From NCBI GenBank assembly GCA_947479475.1, contig CANJZW010000005.1:26468-90467 (forward strand): 64,000 bases of DNA, read 5' to 3'. The notes under the pieces are model-generated. The model did no database searches, had not been told where the DNA came from, and saw only the letters and a list, made by a program, of their open reading frames with translations. Every line of letters starts with the position of its first letter. Position 1 is the first letter of the stretch. The position numbers and the translations under genes are program-made. This document shows positions 55,186 to 64,000 of the stretch, piece after piece. The stretch comes from Chthoniobacteraceae bacterium. Its GTDB lineage: Bacteria; Verrucomicrobiota; Verrucomicrobiia; Chthoniobacterales; Chthoniobacteraceae.

Positions 55186-57798
55186 ATGAAAACACCCCCC
55201 ATTTGCGCGCCCTTGTTGTGGGTAAGCGCCTGTTTCGCGATTTTTCCATCCGCGCTCCCTGCGCAACAGACTAAGGCGTCGGTTCGCTGGCCGGGCCGTC
55301 AAGCCGACGGTTCGGTGCTGCTGCCCAACCTGTGGTCGCTGCGCCCAGCCGGGGTGCAGGTCGACGTTGCGGATTTCCCGGTCAACATTGCGATGCATCC
55401 CGAGGGAAAATTCGCCGCCGTTTTGCATGCCGGCCATTCGGCCCATGAAATCCAGGTGCTGGATATCGCCGGGGCTAAGGTCGTTCAGACGGTGAAAGTG
55501 GAGGAAACGTTTTACGGACTCGAGTTTTCCCAAAATGGCAAACGCCTCTACGCGAGCGGCGCGGGGAACGAGGTGATCCGCTGCTTTATCTTTGATCGGG
55601 ACAAGGGAACGCTGGGTGCCGAGGAGCAGATCGTCCTCCGCGATGCCAAGGAACGCGGCATTCCAGCGGGACTGGCGCTTTCCTCCGATGCGCAGTCGAT
55701 GTACGTGGCCAATGTGCTTGGTCAAAAAGTAGCGAAAGTGGATCTTTCGGGTCAAGGGCACGCCGTGGTGGACATTGCCTTCGAAGGTTCCGCCGCCTCG
55801 AAGGCGCCGTTGCCCGGGCAAGCCGCTGCCCCCCAGGCTCCGGATGAAGCCGCCATCGCCAAACGGGCCGAGGCCGCCGTGGATCCTGCCGATGCGAGCG
55901 CCCCTTATCCTTACGCCTGCCGTCTGGACGAACGCCGCAACCGGCTTTATGTGAGCCTTTGGGCGCAGTCAGAGGTGGCGGTGATTGACCTCAAGTCCAA
56001 CGCGGTCATCACACGCTGGAAGACGGAGGAACATCCCAACGAGATGCTGCTCACCAAGAACGGCAAACTTCTCTACGTAGCCAACGCGCACCGCAATACC
56101 GTCAGCGTGATTGATACGGAGACAGGCCTTCCGACCGAAGTGATCTGGGCGGCGCTCCATCCTCAATCGCCTCCCGGAGCCACTCCCAACAGCCTCGCCC
56201 TCTCGCCGGATGAGAAGACGCTGTTTGTCGCGAACGCGAACATCAACACGCTGGCAGTTTGTGACGTGAGTGTGCGCGGTAAAAGCCGTTCGCTTGGCTT
56301 CATCCCGACGGGCTGGTACCCGACCTCGGTGCGGGTGACGCCCGATGGCAAGAAGTTGCTTGTGGCAAACGGGAAGGGGAGCATCTCCAAAGCCAATCCA
56401 AAGGGCCCGCAGCCCGGGGTGAAGACGGCGCCGGGCACGGTGGTCGAATACATCGGCGGTCTTTTCAATGGGACAATCAGCATCATTGAGCTGCCTTCGC
56501 GGGCCGAGTTTGAAACCCGATTGGAGGGGTACACGGCGCAGGTCTATCAGTGTTCACCCCTTCTAAAAGACAACGCCCCCGTGGGCAAACGGCCCAAGTC
56601 GAGCCCGATTCCGGGCAAGCTCGGGGATCCAAGCCCGATTAAACACTGCATTTACGTCGTCAAAGAAAACCGGACCTACGATCAGGTTTTTGGGGACATG
56701 AAGGAAGGTAACGGAGACGCAAGCCTTTGCTTGTTTCCCGAACGGGTGACTCCCAACCACCATAAACTCGCCCGCTCGTTTGTCTTGCTCGACAACTTTT
56801 ACGTCGAGAGTGAAGTGAGCGCAGACGGTCACGAGTGGAGCATGGCAGCGTATGCGAGCGATTACGTCGAGAAATTCTGGCCTCTGAGTTACGGGCACAA
56901 CAAATCCCGTAAATACGCCTATCCCAGTGAGGGTCACTTTCCCATCGCCACGCCGGCGGGCGGCTACCTGTGGGATCGCGCGGCCGAGGCGGGTGTCAGT
57001 TTCCGGAGTTACGGCGAGTTTGTTCAAAACGGTAAAACCCCCGCGGATCCGAGCACGGCGCGGCTGAAGTCGCTGCAAGGAAAGTTTGATTCCGCCTACC
57101 GTGGTTTCGATATGGATTACCCGGACGTCAAACGGGCCGAACGGTTCATCAGTGAGTTACAGCGTTTTGAGAAGGAGGGGGAAATGCCGAGACTTCAGAT
57201 CGTCCGCCTCCCTCAGGACCATACGGCTGGCACTGCCGCAGGAAAATGGACGCCGACGGCATGTATGGCGGAAAACGACCTGGCGCTCGGCACCTTGGTG
57301 GAAGCCGTTTCAAGGTCAAAGTTCTGGCCTAGCACGGCGATTTTTGTGGTGGAAGATGATGCTCAAAACGGCCCCGACCACGTCGACGCCCACCGCACCG
57401 TGGCTTTGGCAATCAGCCCCTACACGCGCAGCGGCACCGTTGATTCTACCATGTATTCCACCAGTTCGATGCTCCGCACGATGGAACTGATCCTCGGCAT
57501 GCGTCCGATGTCCCAGTTCGATGCCGCCGCCACCCCAATGTACAAATCCTTCGTGAGCCAGCCCGACGTGCGCCCGTATGGGGCCGTTGCGGCGAAGGTC
57601 GACGTTAACGAGGTTAATTCCAAGCTCGCCTGGGGGGCGGACAAATCCCGGAAGCTCGACTTCTCCAAGGAGGACGCCGCAGACGACCTCGTTCTCAACG
57701 AGATCATCTGGCGGAGCGTGCGCGGAGCCGCAAGCAAGATGCCGGCACCCGTCCGGGCGGCGTTTGTGTTTGCCGGCCCAGGTCGTGACGACGACTAA
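55186..57798 (+). CDS. YVTN-type beta-propeller fused to phosphoesterase (PLC/acid phosphatase-type)
   Basis: An 870-residue exported protein with a signal peptide (about 1-27, ending ALPAQ). Residues about 50-430 form a seven-bladed propeller of YVTN type (VNIAMHPEGKFAAVLHAGHS, RNRLYVSLWAQSEVAVIDLK, NSLALSPDEKTLFVANANIN). Residues about 480-820 form a phosphoesterase domain of the phospholipase C/acid phosphatase (AcpA-type) family. It contains KHCIYVVKENRTYDQVFGDM (with the family's ENR motif), SADGHEWSMAAYASDYVEKF, and FVVEDDAQNGPDHVDAHRTV. Such fusions are common in Planctomycetota, Verrucomicrobiota and Acidobacteriota. The likely substrate is a phospho-diester or monoester outside the cell; it is not known exactly. 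Confidence 0.88.
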   Translation: MKTPPICAPLLWVSACFAIFPSALPAQQTKASVRWPGRQADGSVLLPNLWSLRPAGVQVDVADFPVNIAMHPEGKFAAVLHAGHSAHEIQVLDIAGAKVVQTVKVEETFYGLEFSQNGKRLYASGAGNEVIRCFIFDRDKGTLGAEEQIVLRDAKERGIPAGLALSSDAQSMYVANVLGQKVAKVDLSGQGHAVVDIAFEGSAASKAPLPGQAAAPQAPDEAAIAKRAEAAVDPADASAPYPYACRLDERRNRLYVSLWAQSEVAVIDLKSNAVITRWKTEEHPNEMLLTKNGKLLYVANAHRNTVSVIDTETGLPTEVIWAALHPQSPPGATPNSLALSPDEKTLFVANANINTLAVCDVSVRGKSRSLGFIPTGWYPTSVRVTPDGKKLLVANGKGSISKANPKGPQPGVKTAPGTVVEYIGGLFNGTISIIELPSRAEFETRLEGYTAQVYQCSPLLKDNAPVGKRPKSSPIPGKLGDPSPIKHCIYVVKENRTYDQVFGDMKEGNGDASLCLFPERVTPNHHKLARSFVLLDNFYVESEVSADGHEWSMAAYASDYVEKFWPLSYGHNKSRKYAYPSEGHFPIATPAGGYLWDRAAEAGVSFRSYGEFVQNGKTPADPSTARLKSLQGKFDSAYRGFDMDYPDVKRAERFISELQRFEKEGEMPRLQIVRLPQDHTAGTAAGKWTPTACMAENDLALGTLVEAVSRSKFWPSTAIFVVEDDAQNGPDHVDAHRTVALAISPYTRSGTVDSTMYSTSSMLRTMELILGMRPMSQFDAAATPMYKSFVSQPDVRPYGAVAAKVDVNEVNSKLAWGADKSRKLDFSKEDAADDLVLNEIIWRSVRGAASKMPAPVRAAFVFAGPGRDDD

Positions 57799-57842
57799 AG
57801 TGGAGGCCTGAGGGAGGCGACGGCTTTTCCTTCCGAAGTTGT

Positions 57843-59147
57843 TTAGGGTTTCTGAAGAGTGGGATTGGCCCAAATGGCGTAGTTGCTTTTTGAGTCGCCC
57901 CCCTTGGAGTTAAGCGTGAGCTGCAGTTCGGAGACGCCGCTCAAATCGCATTCCAAGGCGTGCGCCGGTTCTGTCCCGCTGACAACCGCGGTGGCCAGCG
58001 GTTTCCCATCGCCAGAGAGCGTGAACTCGACCTTGCCCTTGGCGCCGAGTTCGGAATGCAGTCCTGCCAGAACCGTGAAACGCGAATAGACGCCGGCGGG
58101 TAGGAGAAAAGTCAGGGAGCGACCCATGCCTGCGCTGATGCCTTCGGAAAACTCCTGCTCCTTCGGCCCGGTTTTTGAATCCACCTGCAGCTTGAGGGGC
58201 AGGGCCTGCTTGCCTTCAGCCAGAACAACCCCGCTACGTGCGTGCCCCCAATGCGGCGAGCTGAAAAACTGCGTTTGTGGAAAATAGAGGCTCGCCGCTT
58301 CAAGGGGATAGTAGGCGGCGATGGGTGTGTTTTTGAGGGCGATGCCTTCGGGCGACTCCTCCAAATCCGCTGGCGTGCGGGTTCCAATGCAAAGAATCGT
58401 GTACAGAGCATCGGCCACGATTTTGGCGTCGAATGTGGCGGCCTTTAATTGGTGGCGCTCCACGGTTTTCGCATCCTCAATATAAAGGGCCTGGATGATG
58501 GGGATGGTTGTCGAGCGAGCGTTAATGATGCCTTCGTGGATACGGTGCATGAGTTTCCACGCCGCTTCGTTCACCGTGGTGCCGAGTAGTTTGGGGGTGT
58601 AATCGGGAATGGCGACGGTGAGTTCTCCGCTTTCCACGGGGCTGTGCAGGAGTTTGTCCCGCATGACTTCCGACGGGGGCAAGAACTGCTGCAGAAGGGT
58701 GAACATGTTGTCGCCGGGCATCGTGTGCGAGGGACTTCCGTAGTCTTCAATCTGGTGGCAGATTGTCCCCATATAACGGGCGGCGTCTTTGATGTTCTGG
58801 GACTGGGCGGCTGCGACGGCCTTCCCCAAAAAGTAGCGGATCGTTTCCAGGTTTTCGGGCTGCTGTGCGGGAAGGTGGAGGTTCAGTCGGTAGATCTCCT
58901 TGGGTTTGTCGTCAACCATCGCGAATTTTGCGTTGGCTCTGTCGGTAAATACATGGTCCGGAATCAGGCAGTAATCGTCTCCGAGCAGAGCAAGCTCTTC
59001 ACCGAGGAGCGCCTTTTGAGCGGCGGGGAGACGTTCGAGCGCGGCCCGTGTGATTGCCTGGTGCGGCTGGCTCCAGGCCAGAGCGGAAGGAAGGGGAGCC
59101 AAGATCGCGACGCTGGCGGTCAGGAACAAACGCGGGAGGGGTCTCAT
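57843..59147 (-). CDS. S1/P1-nuclease or zinc phospholipase C-like domain fused to NPCBM-like domain
   Basis: A 434-residue exported protein. Signal cleavage after Ala24 would expose Trp25 in WSQPHQAITRAALE. In zinc-dependent phospholipase C and S1/P1 nucleases the mature protein begins with a Trp whose amino group helps bind zinc, so this is a strong signature, with His29 as another ligand. Further ligands are likely in DHVFTD and GTICHQIEDYGSPSHT (about 126-141). From about residue 290 the sequence turns to a beta-rich NPCBM-like module (AGLHSELGAKGKVEFTLSGD, late NYAIWANPTL), a carbohydrate-binding domain usually on glycoside hydrolases. A nuclease or phospholipase aimed at glycan-rich surfaces is an attractive inference. 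Confidence 0.72.
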   Translation of the reverse strand: MRPLPRLFLTASVAILAPLPSALAWSQPHQAITRAALERLPAAQKALLGEELALLGDDYCLIPDHVFTDRANAKFAMVDDKPKEIYRLNLHLPAQQPENLETIRYFLGKAVAAAQSQNIKDAARYMGTICHQIEDYGSPSHTMPGDNMFTLLQQFLPPSEVMRDKLLHSPVESGELTVAIPDYTPKLLGTTVNEAAWKLMHRIHEGIINARSTTIPIIQALYIEDAKTVERHQLKAATFDAKIVADALYTILCIGTRTPADLEESPEGIALKNTPIAAYYPLEAASLYFPQTQFFSSPHWGHARSGVVLAEGKQALPLKLQVDSKTGPKEQEFSEGISAGMGRSLTFLLPAGVYSRFTVLAGLHSELGAKGKVEFTLSGDGKPLATAVVSGTEPAHALECDLSGVSELQLTLNSKGGDSKSNYAIWANPTLQKP

Positions 59148-59402
59148 TCAGATACTTGTATTGGCAGGGCGCCGCAGGGCGCGAGATAATCCCGATTCGG
59201 CGAATGCGACGTTTAATCTCCTTAACGTGTCTTTGTTGGGCGCTGTTTGTGATGGAGTGGAGAGACAACGCGCCGCCTTGCGCGTGAATTTTGTGGTGCC
59301 CCGGACAATGGCTCAATTCCATGTCTTGTTTGCCCGACGCGGCTCCCGGAGGTGCCGGGTTTCTGCTCTTTGCATTTCTCCGCGTTTGAGCATCATTCGC
59401 AG

Positions 59403-60671
59403 ATGTTCTCCCCGCGTTTTTTCAGGGTCGCCGGTCTGGTCTCAAGCCTCACCTTTTCAGGATTTGCGGATTCCGCCGACTGGCCGCGTTGGCGTGGTTC
59501 GGCAGATAACGGCAGTGTCTCCATGGGGAGTGGCCCGCACAAGTTGGATGAGTCCTCGCTGGTCTGGAAGGTGGAGCTACCCGGCAAGGGGTGTTCGACG
59601 CCGATTGTGGTAGGCAAGTCGGTCTATGTGACCGTGCCGGTTGCAGGCAGTGACGCCTTGCAATCCTACGATTGGAATGGGAAGTTGCTTTGGCAGAGTG
59701 TTTTTGGGGTGGAAGATCCGGGAAAACACCGGAATGCTTCCGGCAGCAACCCGTCGCCCGCGAGCGATGGCAAAGCTGTTTTCGCCGCCTATAAAAGCGG
59801 GACGCTCGCCGCGGTGAATCTCGACGGATCCTTGCGGTGGAAAACCAATTTGATCGAAAAGTTCGGGCCGGTGAATCTGTTTTGGGACTTTGGATCTTCC
59901 CCGGCTTTAACCGATAAAAATGTGGTGGTGGCTCGGATGCACAATGGCGAGTCGTGGCTTGCTGCGTTTGATAAGCAGACGGGAGAGCTGCGTTGGAAGA
60001 CCGCTCGCAATTACGATGTGCCGAGGGAAGTCGATAATGGATACACGACGCCCCAGGTGATTGTGTACGAGGGCAAGGAGGCGTTGTTTAGTTGGGGTGC
60101 CGACCACCTCACCATCCATTCCGCCGCCGATGGAACGCTGCTGTGGAGTTGCACGGGGTTTAATCCGGAGGCCACGCCGCTCTGGCCTGCAGTGGCATCG
60201 CCCGTATTGATCAAGGATATGGCGATCGTTTGTTTTGGCCGTGCGGACAAAGGGTCGCCCCGCCTGCATGGAATCAAGGTGAGCGGCCTTGGGGACGCCA
60301 CTTCCAGCGCGCATGTGTGGAAGCGTGACGAGGTGAGTTCGTTTGTGCCTTCGCCTGCGGCTTATAAAGGGCTCGTTTACATTTTGAGCGACCGCGGGCA
60401 GGTGGCCTGCGTCGAGCCTGGAACAGGCAAGACGTTGTGGATCGCCGATATTCCCCGCGCGAGTTCCAACTTCTACGCCTCACCGGTCATCGCGGATGGT
60501 GTCCTGTATGCGGCGCGCGAAGACGGCACGGTTTTTGTGGCGAAAGTGGAGGGCGGTTTTGAGTTGTTGTCGGAGAACAAACTGGATGACCGCATCATTG
60601 CCGGTCTTGTTCCCGTCGGAGGCCGGATTTTCGCCCGAGGCAATAGTCGCTTGTACTGCTTTGGAAAGTAG
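59403..60671 (+). CDS. PQQ-like beta-propeller protein, exported
   Basis: 422 residues from ATG 59403, chosen to give a signal peptide (MFSPRFFRVAGLVSSLTFSG); an upstream start would add 17 unlikely residues. The mature start DWPRWRGSADNGS is the usual opening of this group in Planctomycetota and Verrucomicrobiota. PQQ-like repeats (AAVNLDGSLRWKTNLI, LAAFDKQTGELRWKTARNYD, YILSDRGQVACVEPGTGKTL) build an eight-bladed propeller. It lacks the residues of a true PQQ dehydrogenase as far as I can see, so a binding or scaffold role is more likely. It is not in an operon. Confidence 0.88.
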   Translation: MFSPRFFRVAGLVSSLTFSGFADSADWPRWRGSADNGSVSMGSGPHKLDESSLVWKVELPGKGCSTPIVVGKSVYVTVPVAGSDALQSYDWNGKLLWQSVFGVEDPGKHRNASGSNPSPASDGKAVFAAYKSGTLAAVNLDGSLRWKTNLIEKFGPVNLFWDFGSSPALTDKNVVVARMHNGESWLAAFDKQTGELRWKTARNYDVPREVDNGYTTPQVIVYEGKEALFSWGADHLTIHSAADGTLLWSCTGFNPEATPLWPAVASPVLIKDMAIVCFGRADKGSPRLHGIKVSGLGDATSSAHVWKRDEVSSFVPSPAAYKGLVYILSDRGQVACVEPGTGKTLWIADIPRASSNFYASPVIADGVLYAAREDGTVFVAKVEGGFELLSENKLDDRIIAGLVPVGGRIFARGNSRLYCFGK

Positions 60672-60782
60672 TCGCCCGTAAAAGACTTTTCCTGACCGCC
60701 AAGGCCGCTTTTCAGAAAGGCGATCCCGAGGTCTTTGCCTTGCCAGCCCTTTGGACGGTTCGGATGTATTCTCCTTTGACGG

Positions 60783-61796
60783 CTATTTTTGCTTTTTGAA
60801 CATGGAGGCACTCATTTTTAGACCGGCTAGCTCCATGGTTTGCTGTTGTTCTTGGAACGTCTTAAGCGCTTCCAGTTGCTTTGGAGATAAAAAAGAGGCT
60901 GCGGCAGCGGCAACCTGCTGGGCCTGAAGTTTCAATGAGACGGTCATTTTTGCCATTGCCTTTTCATCCCCGCTCCAAACCGCGAAATTTTCAACTTTCG
61001 TAAGATCAGGAACATCGCTGCGCTGCGTTCGCGCGAAGGCCATGGCTTTCACAAGCTGGTCTTCCTGCTCCGAAGTGAGTGGTTCGCCCACCTCCGAAAA
61101 GGCCGAGTGGCCCAAACTAAGCACCATGCGATCGGCCGCTGAGCCCTCCCACGCTTGAAACATCTGGTAGTCCTGTTCGTTGTTCAGAAAAGTTTTAATT
61201 TTCACATCACTGGCCGCCTTCGCCTCCTTGAACGAGTTGAGGGCGGCTTTTTTTTGGTCTTCGGAAAGTCCCTCTTCAATCAAACGGAGCCCTAAATCCG
61301 ACTGCTCCTGCAGGCGTTCGGAAAGCATTTGTTTGAGATCCTGTTTTTCGCCGGTGTTGAGGTGCAGTCTGCTGATGAGCCCGCCATAGGTCATGTCGAT
61401 CTGGGTCTCTCGCTGTTGCTTCATGACGTTTTTCATTTCGGGCGCCTTCATCAAATCGGTGAGCATTTTGCCGAGTTTGTTGGTTCCCTCTGCACCCGAA
61501 TCTGTGGGTGGGTTCTTTTGGCTCGATGGCGCCGTGGAAGCCCGTTGCGTCAATTGAGTTTGGATGGCCGTTAGGGCCTCCTCCAGTTTTACAGCGTTTG
61601 ATTTTGCTTCGTCGCGCTCTTGGGTAAGAGCTTTCACCGATACCTGAAGAGTGCGGAGTTCGGCGCCGAGGACCTCAGAATGGGATGCGTTCGCGCGGCG
61701 TTCTGGCTGAATCTCGCTGTCCTTCCAAAGCGATCCAGCGCACAGGCCGATGGAAAAGGTGGCTAGGCTGGTGGCGGCGGCGAGAGTGGGCTTCAT
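60783..61796 (-). CDS. Exported coiled-coil protein of unknown function
   Basis: A 337-residue protein with an N-terminal hydrophobic stretch (ATSLATFSIGLCAGS) that may be a signal or anchor. A coiled coil follows (about 45-90, LRTLQVSVKALTQERDEAKS), then an Ser/Pro-rich linker and a helical C-terminal region rich in Gln, Lys and Met. The C-terminal part has a heptad pattern with PKQLEALKTFQEQQQTMELA. I do not recognise the family. It stands alone, with 128 bases to the ABC ATPase gene. Confidence 0.7.
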   Translation of the reverse strand: MKPTLAAATSLATFSIGLCAGSLWKDSEIQPERRANASHSEVLGAELRTLQVSVKALTQERDEAKSNAVKLEEALTAIQTQLTQRASTAPSSQKNPPTDSGAEGTNKLGKMLTDLMKAPEMKNVMKQQRETQIDMTYGGLISRLHLNTGEKQDLKQMLSERLQEQSDLGLRLIEEGLSEDQKKAALNSFKEAKAASDVKIKTFLNNEQDYQMFQAWEGSAADRMVLSLGHSAFSEVGEPLTSEQEDQLVKAMAFARTQRSDVPDLTKVENFAVWSGDEKAMAKMTVSLKLQAQQVAAAAASFLSPKQLEALKTFQEQQQTMELAGLKMSASMFKKQK

Positions 61797-61924
61797 GGGT
61801 GAAGTGAGAATTAGCTACGATTAGTTTCCAGTTAAACAATCCGGGTCCAGCGCTACGGGCAAGAAAAGGTAGGCAAAACGGACACTCCCTAGTTGTTGAC
61901 ATTCCCAAGCAGGGGGGACGGGTG

Positions 61925-62686
61925 TTAGAGGCTCTTGACGTTGGGGAGTGAACCGACTCGGAGCAGGACGGAGGGCGCGGGTTCATCCATGACGATACGC
62001 CCGGCGTGCATCGAAACGACGCGTCCCGCGCGGGCTGCCAGCGAGAGGTCGTGGGTGACCAGTACCAGGGCTGTGCCGTTTTCGCGATTGAGATCAAAAA
62101 GCATCTCCACTAGGAGTTCACTGGTGGCCGCATCGAGGTTGCCGGTGGGTTCATCGGCAAAAAGAATGCGCGGGGGGCGTACGAATGCGCGGGCGAGGGC
62201 GACGCGCTGCTGTTCGCCCCCGGAGAGTTGGTTTGGGTAGTGCTTCAGTCGGCCGCCAAGGCCGACTTTTTGGAGTAAAAGTTCAGCGGCTGCCGGGGCG
62301 CCAGATTCGCCGCGCAGCTCCATGGGAACCTGCACGTTTTCAAGGGCCGTGAGGGTAGGGATGAGCTGGAAGTTTTGGAAAACGAAGCCGACGTGGCGGC
62401 CCCGCACTGCGGCACGCTGGTTCTGGGAGAGGGCTTCGAGCCGCTCGCCAGCGAGCAAAATGGTGCCGGAGGTGGGGTCATCGAGGCCAGCGCAGAGGCC
62501 GAGGAGGGTTGTTTTTCCGCTTCCGGAGGGGCCGACGATGGCGCAAGTTTCTCCTGGGAGAATGGATAAAGAGATATTGTCGAGCACCGTCAGGGAGTCT
62601 TCTCCATCCGAATAAGTTTTCGTCAGGCCGCAGACTTCCAGAACAGGGGAGGTTTGGAGCGAAGAGACACGATCAGCCATGGTCAC
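61925..62686 (-). CDS. LolD/YbbA-like ABC transporter ATPase
   Basis: A 253-residue ATPase of the MacB/LolD subfamily. Walker A is GPSGSGKTTLL, the Q-loop lies around FVFQNFQLIPTLTALEN, the signature is QLSGGEQQRVALARAF, and Walker B is ILFADEPTGNLDAATSELLV, with the H-loop in VLVTHDLSLAARA. It would power an exporter or lipoprotein/efflux permease in the inner membrane. The TesA-like esterase gene is divergent 36 bases away; in many proteobacteria ybbA is divergent from tesA, and that arrangement is kept here. No permease gene follows in the window. Start uncertain between 62686 and 62680. Confidence 0.9.
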   Translation of the reverse strand: MTMADRVSSLQTSPVLEVCGLTKTYSDGEDSLTVLDNISLSILPGETCAIVGPSGSGKTTLLGLCAGLDDPTSGTILLAGERLEALSQNQRAAVRGRHVGFVFQNFQLIPTLTALENVQVPMELRGESGAPAAAELLLQKVGLGGRLKHYPNQLSGGEQQRVALARAFVRPPRILFADEPTGNLDAATSELLVEMLFDLNRENGTALVLVTHDLSLAARAGRVVSMHAGRIVMDEPAPSVLLRVGSLPNVKSL

Positions 62687-62722
62687 AAGGTGCTTCAGGA
62701 TGTAAGTTCTAGCAAAAGACTA

Positions 62723-63352
62723 ATGATCACGCGTCGAAATATGCTGGGGCTCCTGCTGCTTGCCGGTGGGGACTGTTATGCGGCTTCCCCTGGAAAACGG
62801 ATTGTTATTTTGGGGGATTCCATCACTGCAGGGTTTGGGTTGGAGCGCGCCCAAGCTTATCCGGCCCTGTTGCAGCGGAAGGTGGACGAAGCGGGGCTCC
62901 CTTTTGAAATCGTGAATGCCGGCATCAGCGGCGACACTACCGCGGGCGGGCTGCGCCGGGTGGGCTGGGCGCTGGGTGCGGGCGCTGCGGTTGTCGTGAT
63001 CGCCTTGGGTGCGAATGACGGGCTCCGGGGCGTCCCTGCATCCCAGACGCAGGCCAATCTGGAGGGGATGATCCGAGCGGTCCGTGCAAAGAGTCCGGAG
63101 GCGCTGATTGTGGTTGCAGGAATGCAATTGCCGGCAAACTTCGGGGAGGATTTCAGGGAGGCCTTTGCGGCGGTATTCCCCAGAGTGGCGGCCCAATGTG
63201 CAACCCTGCTGGTGCCGTTTTTACTCGAGGGCGTGGGCGGGATCGCTGAGATGAACCAGGACGACCAGATCCATCCAAACGTGGAGGGCCAGAGGCGGGT
63301 GGCTGAAAATGTTTGGGCGGTTCTGGAGCGAGCGCTCAAGAAGCTTCAGTGA
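62723..63352 (+). CDS. TesA-like arylesterase/lysophospholipase (SGNH hydrolase)
   Basis: 209 residues from ATG 62723, giving a signal peptide (MITRRNMLGLLLLAGGDCYA); an upstream frame opening would overlap the divergent ABC gene. SGNH blocks are ILGDSITAGFG (Ser33), NAGISGDTTAGGLRR, ALGANDGLRG and DQIHPNVEGQ with the catalytic Asp/His. TesA enzymes hydrolyse acyl esters and thioesters in the periplasm. The divergent LolD/YbbA-like gene matches the conserved tesA-ybbA neighbourhood. Confidence 0.9.
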   Translation: MITRRNMLGLLLLAGGDCYAASPGKRIVILGDSITAGFGLERAQAYPALLQRKVDEAGLPFEIVNAGISGDTTAGGLRRVGWALGAGAAVVVIALGANDGLRGVPASQTQANLEGMIRAVRAKSPEALIVVAGMQLPANFGEDFREAFAAVFPRVAAQCATLLVPFLLEGVGGIAEMNQDDQIHPNVEGQRRVAENVWAVLERALKKLQ

Positions 63353-63448
63353 ACCTGATTTGTTTGAGAAGCCGTTTCAGGGGCGTTCGGGCGGTCTCAG
63401 GGGATACCCCGCTTCGGGCGGTCGCTCCAGCCCAGTTGCGACAGGAGG

Positions 63449-63481
63449 GATATCCGGTTCCCTGAGGGAGGAATATCCCGG
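63449..63481. repeat. Nested inverted repeat between convergent genes
   Basis: GGGATAT (63449-63455) pairs with ATATCCC (63475-63481), and inside it TCCC (63461-63464) pairs with GGGA (63468-63471). No T-run follows, so it is a weak terminator candidate for the convergent TesA-like and WD40 genes. Confidence 0.4.
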
Positions 63482-63484
63482 TCC

Positions 63485-64000
63485 CTACTTTACGGCAGGC
63501 TTCTGTGGTGTCGCGGCGGCTGCCACCGAGACGGACACGACGTCGCCGAAGGGTTTGCCTCCGTCGGCAAGTAGAAAGGCTTGGACGCGGCCGTTCCAGT
63601 CCCCGGCCAAGACCGTTTCACCGGAAAGAACGGCGCGGAGCGCGATTTCAGTGAGGGGGACGGTGGTAAGGAGTGCTTTGCCGGTTTGATCCCAGACTTT
63701 GGCCACTTTGTCGCGACCACAGGAAACGATCTTGCCCTCGGGAGTGAAATCCACGTACTCACAGCCGCCTGGGTGAGCCGCCCATTTTTTGATCTCTTTG
63801 CCATCAGCCACGTCCCAGAGGACGATATTTCCATCCTGACCTGCGGAAACAATCAGACCTGGGAGAAAAGCCAGGGCGTTAACGGCGGTTTTGTGGCCGG
63901 CGAGCGTGACGGATTCCGCACCTGTGGCAGCCTCCCAAATAACGATTCCGCCTGCGCGGTCTGCACTGGCAACGTAGGTGCCGTCTGGTGAATAGGCGAC
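63485..64000 (-). CDS. Partial WD40-repeat protein (C-terminus)
   Basis: The minus strand is open from the right edge to a stop at 63485, giving the last 171 residues of a larger protein; the start lies outside the window. WD40 repeats are visible: VAYSPDGTYVASADRAGGIV with IWEAATG, LAFLPGLIVSAGQDGNIVLW, and YVDFTPEGKIVSCGRDKVAK with VWDQTGKALLTT. The chain ends AAAATPQKPAVK. In this organism WD40 domains are fused to cytochrome c/DUF1549 proteins (20082-25196), so a similar fusion is possible upstream, but this cannot be seen. Confidence 0.8.
   Translation of the reverse strand, partial: VAYSPDGTYVASADRAGGIVIWEAATGAESVTLAGHKTAVNALAFLPGLIVSAGQDGNIVLWDVADGKEIKKWAAHPGGCEYVDFTPEGKIVSCGRDKVAKVWDQTGKALLTTVPLTEIALRAVLSGETVLAGDWNGRVQAFLLADGGKPFGDVVSVSVAAAATPQKPAVK

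Overview
The window looks like chromosomal DNA of a member of the Verrucomicrobiota (inference). It carries several cassettes that pair planctomycete-type cytochrome c/DUF1549/DUF1553 or DUF1592-type proteins with DUF1501/DUF1552 partners. This gene vocabulary is characteristic of the Planctomycetota-Verrucomicrobiota group. The genome style is GC-rich and many start codons lack a clear Shine-Dalgarno sequence. No rRNA, tRNA, CRISPR array, prophage or intact insertion sequence was found. The only mobile-element trace is a decayed transposase fragment near 18.8-19.2 kb.

Layout. 0-2.6 kb: a sialic-acid locus with an edge-truncated mutarotase-like gene (NanM/kelch type), a secreted sialidase, and a divergent GntR/LacI-type regulator with a palindromic operator over its own promoter. 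2.8-12.8 kb: two PSD-type cassettes (DUF1549/DUF1553+DUF1501 on the minus strand; DUF1592-type+DUF1552 on the plus strand) around a DUF429-like gene. 13-18.6 kb: an RMD1-like membrane protein and a DUF255 thioredoxin-fold protein divergent from a lipoprotein amidase and a B12-binding radical SAM enzyme. 18.6-26.7 kb: transposase remnant, a small cytochrome lipoprotein, a 1704-residue WD40/cytochrome/DUF1549/DUF1553 protein and its DUF1501 partner. 26.7-30.3 kb: a LysR regulator divergent from an old-yellow-enzyme-like oxidoreductase and a DapA-superfamily protein.

30.4-36.6 kb is mostly housekeeping: a NIPSNAP-like protein, two divergent cyclophilins (one cytoplasmic, one exported), agmatine-to-putrescine genes aguB-aguA, a DUF2085 membrane protein, and ilvN-ilvC for branched-chain amino acids. 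36.8-45.4 kb: a duplicated CC-x2-C metal-binding-like exported protein, a GH57 enzyme, an aminotransferase/peroxiredoxin/LarA-like run, a DUF2934-like repeat protein, and a three-gene Fe-S maturation group (DUF1858-rhodanese, NifU-like, SufT-like). 45.4-50.2 kb: DNA polymerase III delta', an exported unknown protein, a sugar isomerase/oxidoreductase pair, tandem 10-bp repeats, and a 57-residue Cys-rich exported peptide.

50.3-64 kb: type II secretion/pilus genes gspD-gspE, a 21-bp perfect inverted repeat, a beta-propeller phosphoesterase, an S1/P1-PLC-like protein fused to an NPCBM-like domain, a PQQ-like propeller, a coiled-coil exported protein, the divergent LolD-like ABC ATPase / TesA-like esterase pair, and an edge-truncated WD40 protein.

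A high share of products carry Sec, Tat-like or lipoprotein signals. The picture is of a heterotroph that puts much of its gene content into envelope and extracellular degradation of glycans and other polymers. I did not find a single complete, clearly new system. The best leads are the small duplicated Cys-rich peptide, the phospholipase/nuclease-NPCBM fusion, the unusual PSD-type cassettes, and several repeat or palindrome structures.
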